The notes under the pieces were generated by a model. The model worked only from the letters and a program-made list of their open reading frames with translations. It was not told where the DNA came from and did not search any database. Both the position numbers and the translations under genes were made by a program. Shown one piece after another: positions 63,658-64,000 of a stretch of DNA of 64,000 bases. Source of the stretch: Lentibacillus cibarius (GTDB taxonomy: Bacteria; Bacillota; Bacilli; Bacillales; Amphibacillaceae); NCBI RefSeq assembly GCF_005887555.1, contig NZ_VCIA01000001.1, positions 2,790,001 to 2,854,000 of the forward strand, given 5' to 3'. The first letter of the stretch is position 1. The number at the start of each line of letters is the position of its first letter.

Positions 63658-64000
63658 TTACTTCATCATCTCAATTGAAAAATCAAAATACATGATTATG
63701 AATGCCCCAATCGGAATACCTATCAACCATGCCCACAATGGTCTGCTGTGGTGAAGGCGTAATGTAGGGAAAATAGCACAGTTAAAGAGAACAGACCAAG
63801 CGTAATTCCAGCCGTTATGATAAGTCCCCAATCCGGATACAATTGAAATATATTCATTCAAATTAAAAATGAAAATCCATAAAAGAATCCAAACTATTTG
63901 TGCCATCTTTTTTTGGGGATAATTTGCAAGAAAAATCAATACGACAGCTGGATACATCGAAAGGGAAATAAAATAGTCAGTTAATGTGTGGTTTGGAAGT
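63658..64000 (-). CDS. CBO0543-like membrane protein (truncated by the window edge)
   Basis: The open frame continues upstream past 63957 to the window end (residues LPNHTLTDYFISLSMYPAV read before the internal Met). Four helices visible, with LNEYISIVSGLGTYHNGWNYAWSV and LRLHHSRPLWAW, matching the CBO0543 pattern of Bacillales membrane proteins. Function unknown. N-terminus lies outside the window. Confidence 0.6.
   Translation of the reverse strand, partial: LPNHTLTDYFISLSMYPAVVLIFLANYPQKKMAQIVWILLWIFIFNLNEYISIVSGLGTYHNGWNYAWSVLFNCAIFPTLRLHHSRPLWAWLIGIPIGAFIIMYFDFSIEMMK

Overview
The window reads as chromosome of an endospore-forming, probably salt-tolerant member of the Bacillaceae (Virgibacillus/Lentibacillus/Oceanobacillus-like is an inference, not shown). 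Support: a complete gerPABCDEF spore-coat germination operon, an alpha/beta-type SASP, YhaL, EcsAB, ComK, AddAB, a T-box leader, a TRAP-type site and an OpuA glycine-betaine importer. Gene order from about 12.5 kb to 63.4 kb follows, with gaps, the B. subtilis 168 order yhaO-yhaN-yhaM-yhaL-prsA-yhaI-yhaH-trpP-hit-ecsAB-yhaA-hmoB-pbpF-hemEHY-yhfHI-lplJ-comK-yhjD-yhjE-sipV-addBA-gerP (synteny recalled from general knowledge).

Layout. 0-12 kb: end of a C39-like peptidase gene, an SDR reductase, methionine aminopeptidase, a leaderless cobalamin-binding-like protein, an NhaC-family transporter (minus strand) behind a T-box with a probable Tyr specifier, a nitrate/nitrite-type MFS transporter with a C-terminal PAS domain, AzlCD, an MFS efflux protein, an IDEAL-domain protein, fumarase and a SASP. 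11.7-20.7 kb: YheA, YhzD, the SbcCD-like YhaO/YhaN pair, an orphan GbsR-like regulator, YhaM, YhaL, PrsA, a DUF3267-like protein. 20.9-31.8 kb: YhaI, a second GbsR-like regulator divergent from opuAA-AB-AC (which has a translationally coupled 46-codon leader ORF), YhaH, TrpP with a TRAP-type site, Hit, EcsAB, YhaA, a ferritin-like protein. 31.9-40 kb: PAP2, a BdbC/thioredoxin pair, HmoB, PbpF and hemEHY. 40-42.7 kb: a 52-bp tandem array and a small AT-rich cluster of unrecognised genes. 42.7-57 kb: PepF, YhfH, YhfI, LplJ, a new 46-aa ORF, ComK, YhjD, YhjE, SipV, AddB, AddA. 57-61.4 kb: a CuA-containing ba3-like heme-copper oxidase gene set with SCO and a novel membrane protein. 61.4-63.4 kb: gerP operon. 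The window ends inside a CBO0543-like membrane gene.

Most notable observation: heme-copper subunit I keeps all six metal-binding histidines at positions matching Thermus ba3, but the active-site tyrosine of the HPxVY motif is asparagine (HTLVN) and the second helix-VI tyrosine is threonine. This is unexpected for an oxygen reductase and raises the possibility of NO-reductase-like chemistry, although it would be annotated automatically as cytochrome c oxidase.

Intergenic DNA is rich in repeats: an exact-register 52-bp array of about ten copies after hemY, 21-bp-phased degenerate repeats at three loci, an 84-89-bp triplicate between hit and ecsA, and modular inverted-repeat elements (full, truncated and core-only forms) at four loci. 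Several of these sit where the B. subtilis-like gene order is broken. I saw no rRNA, tRNA, CRISPR, transposase or prophage genes.
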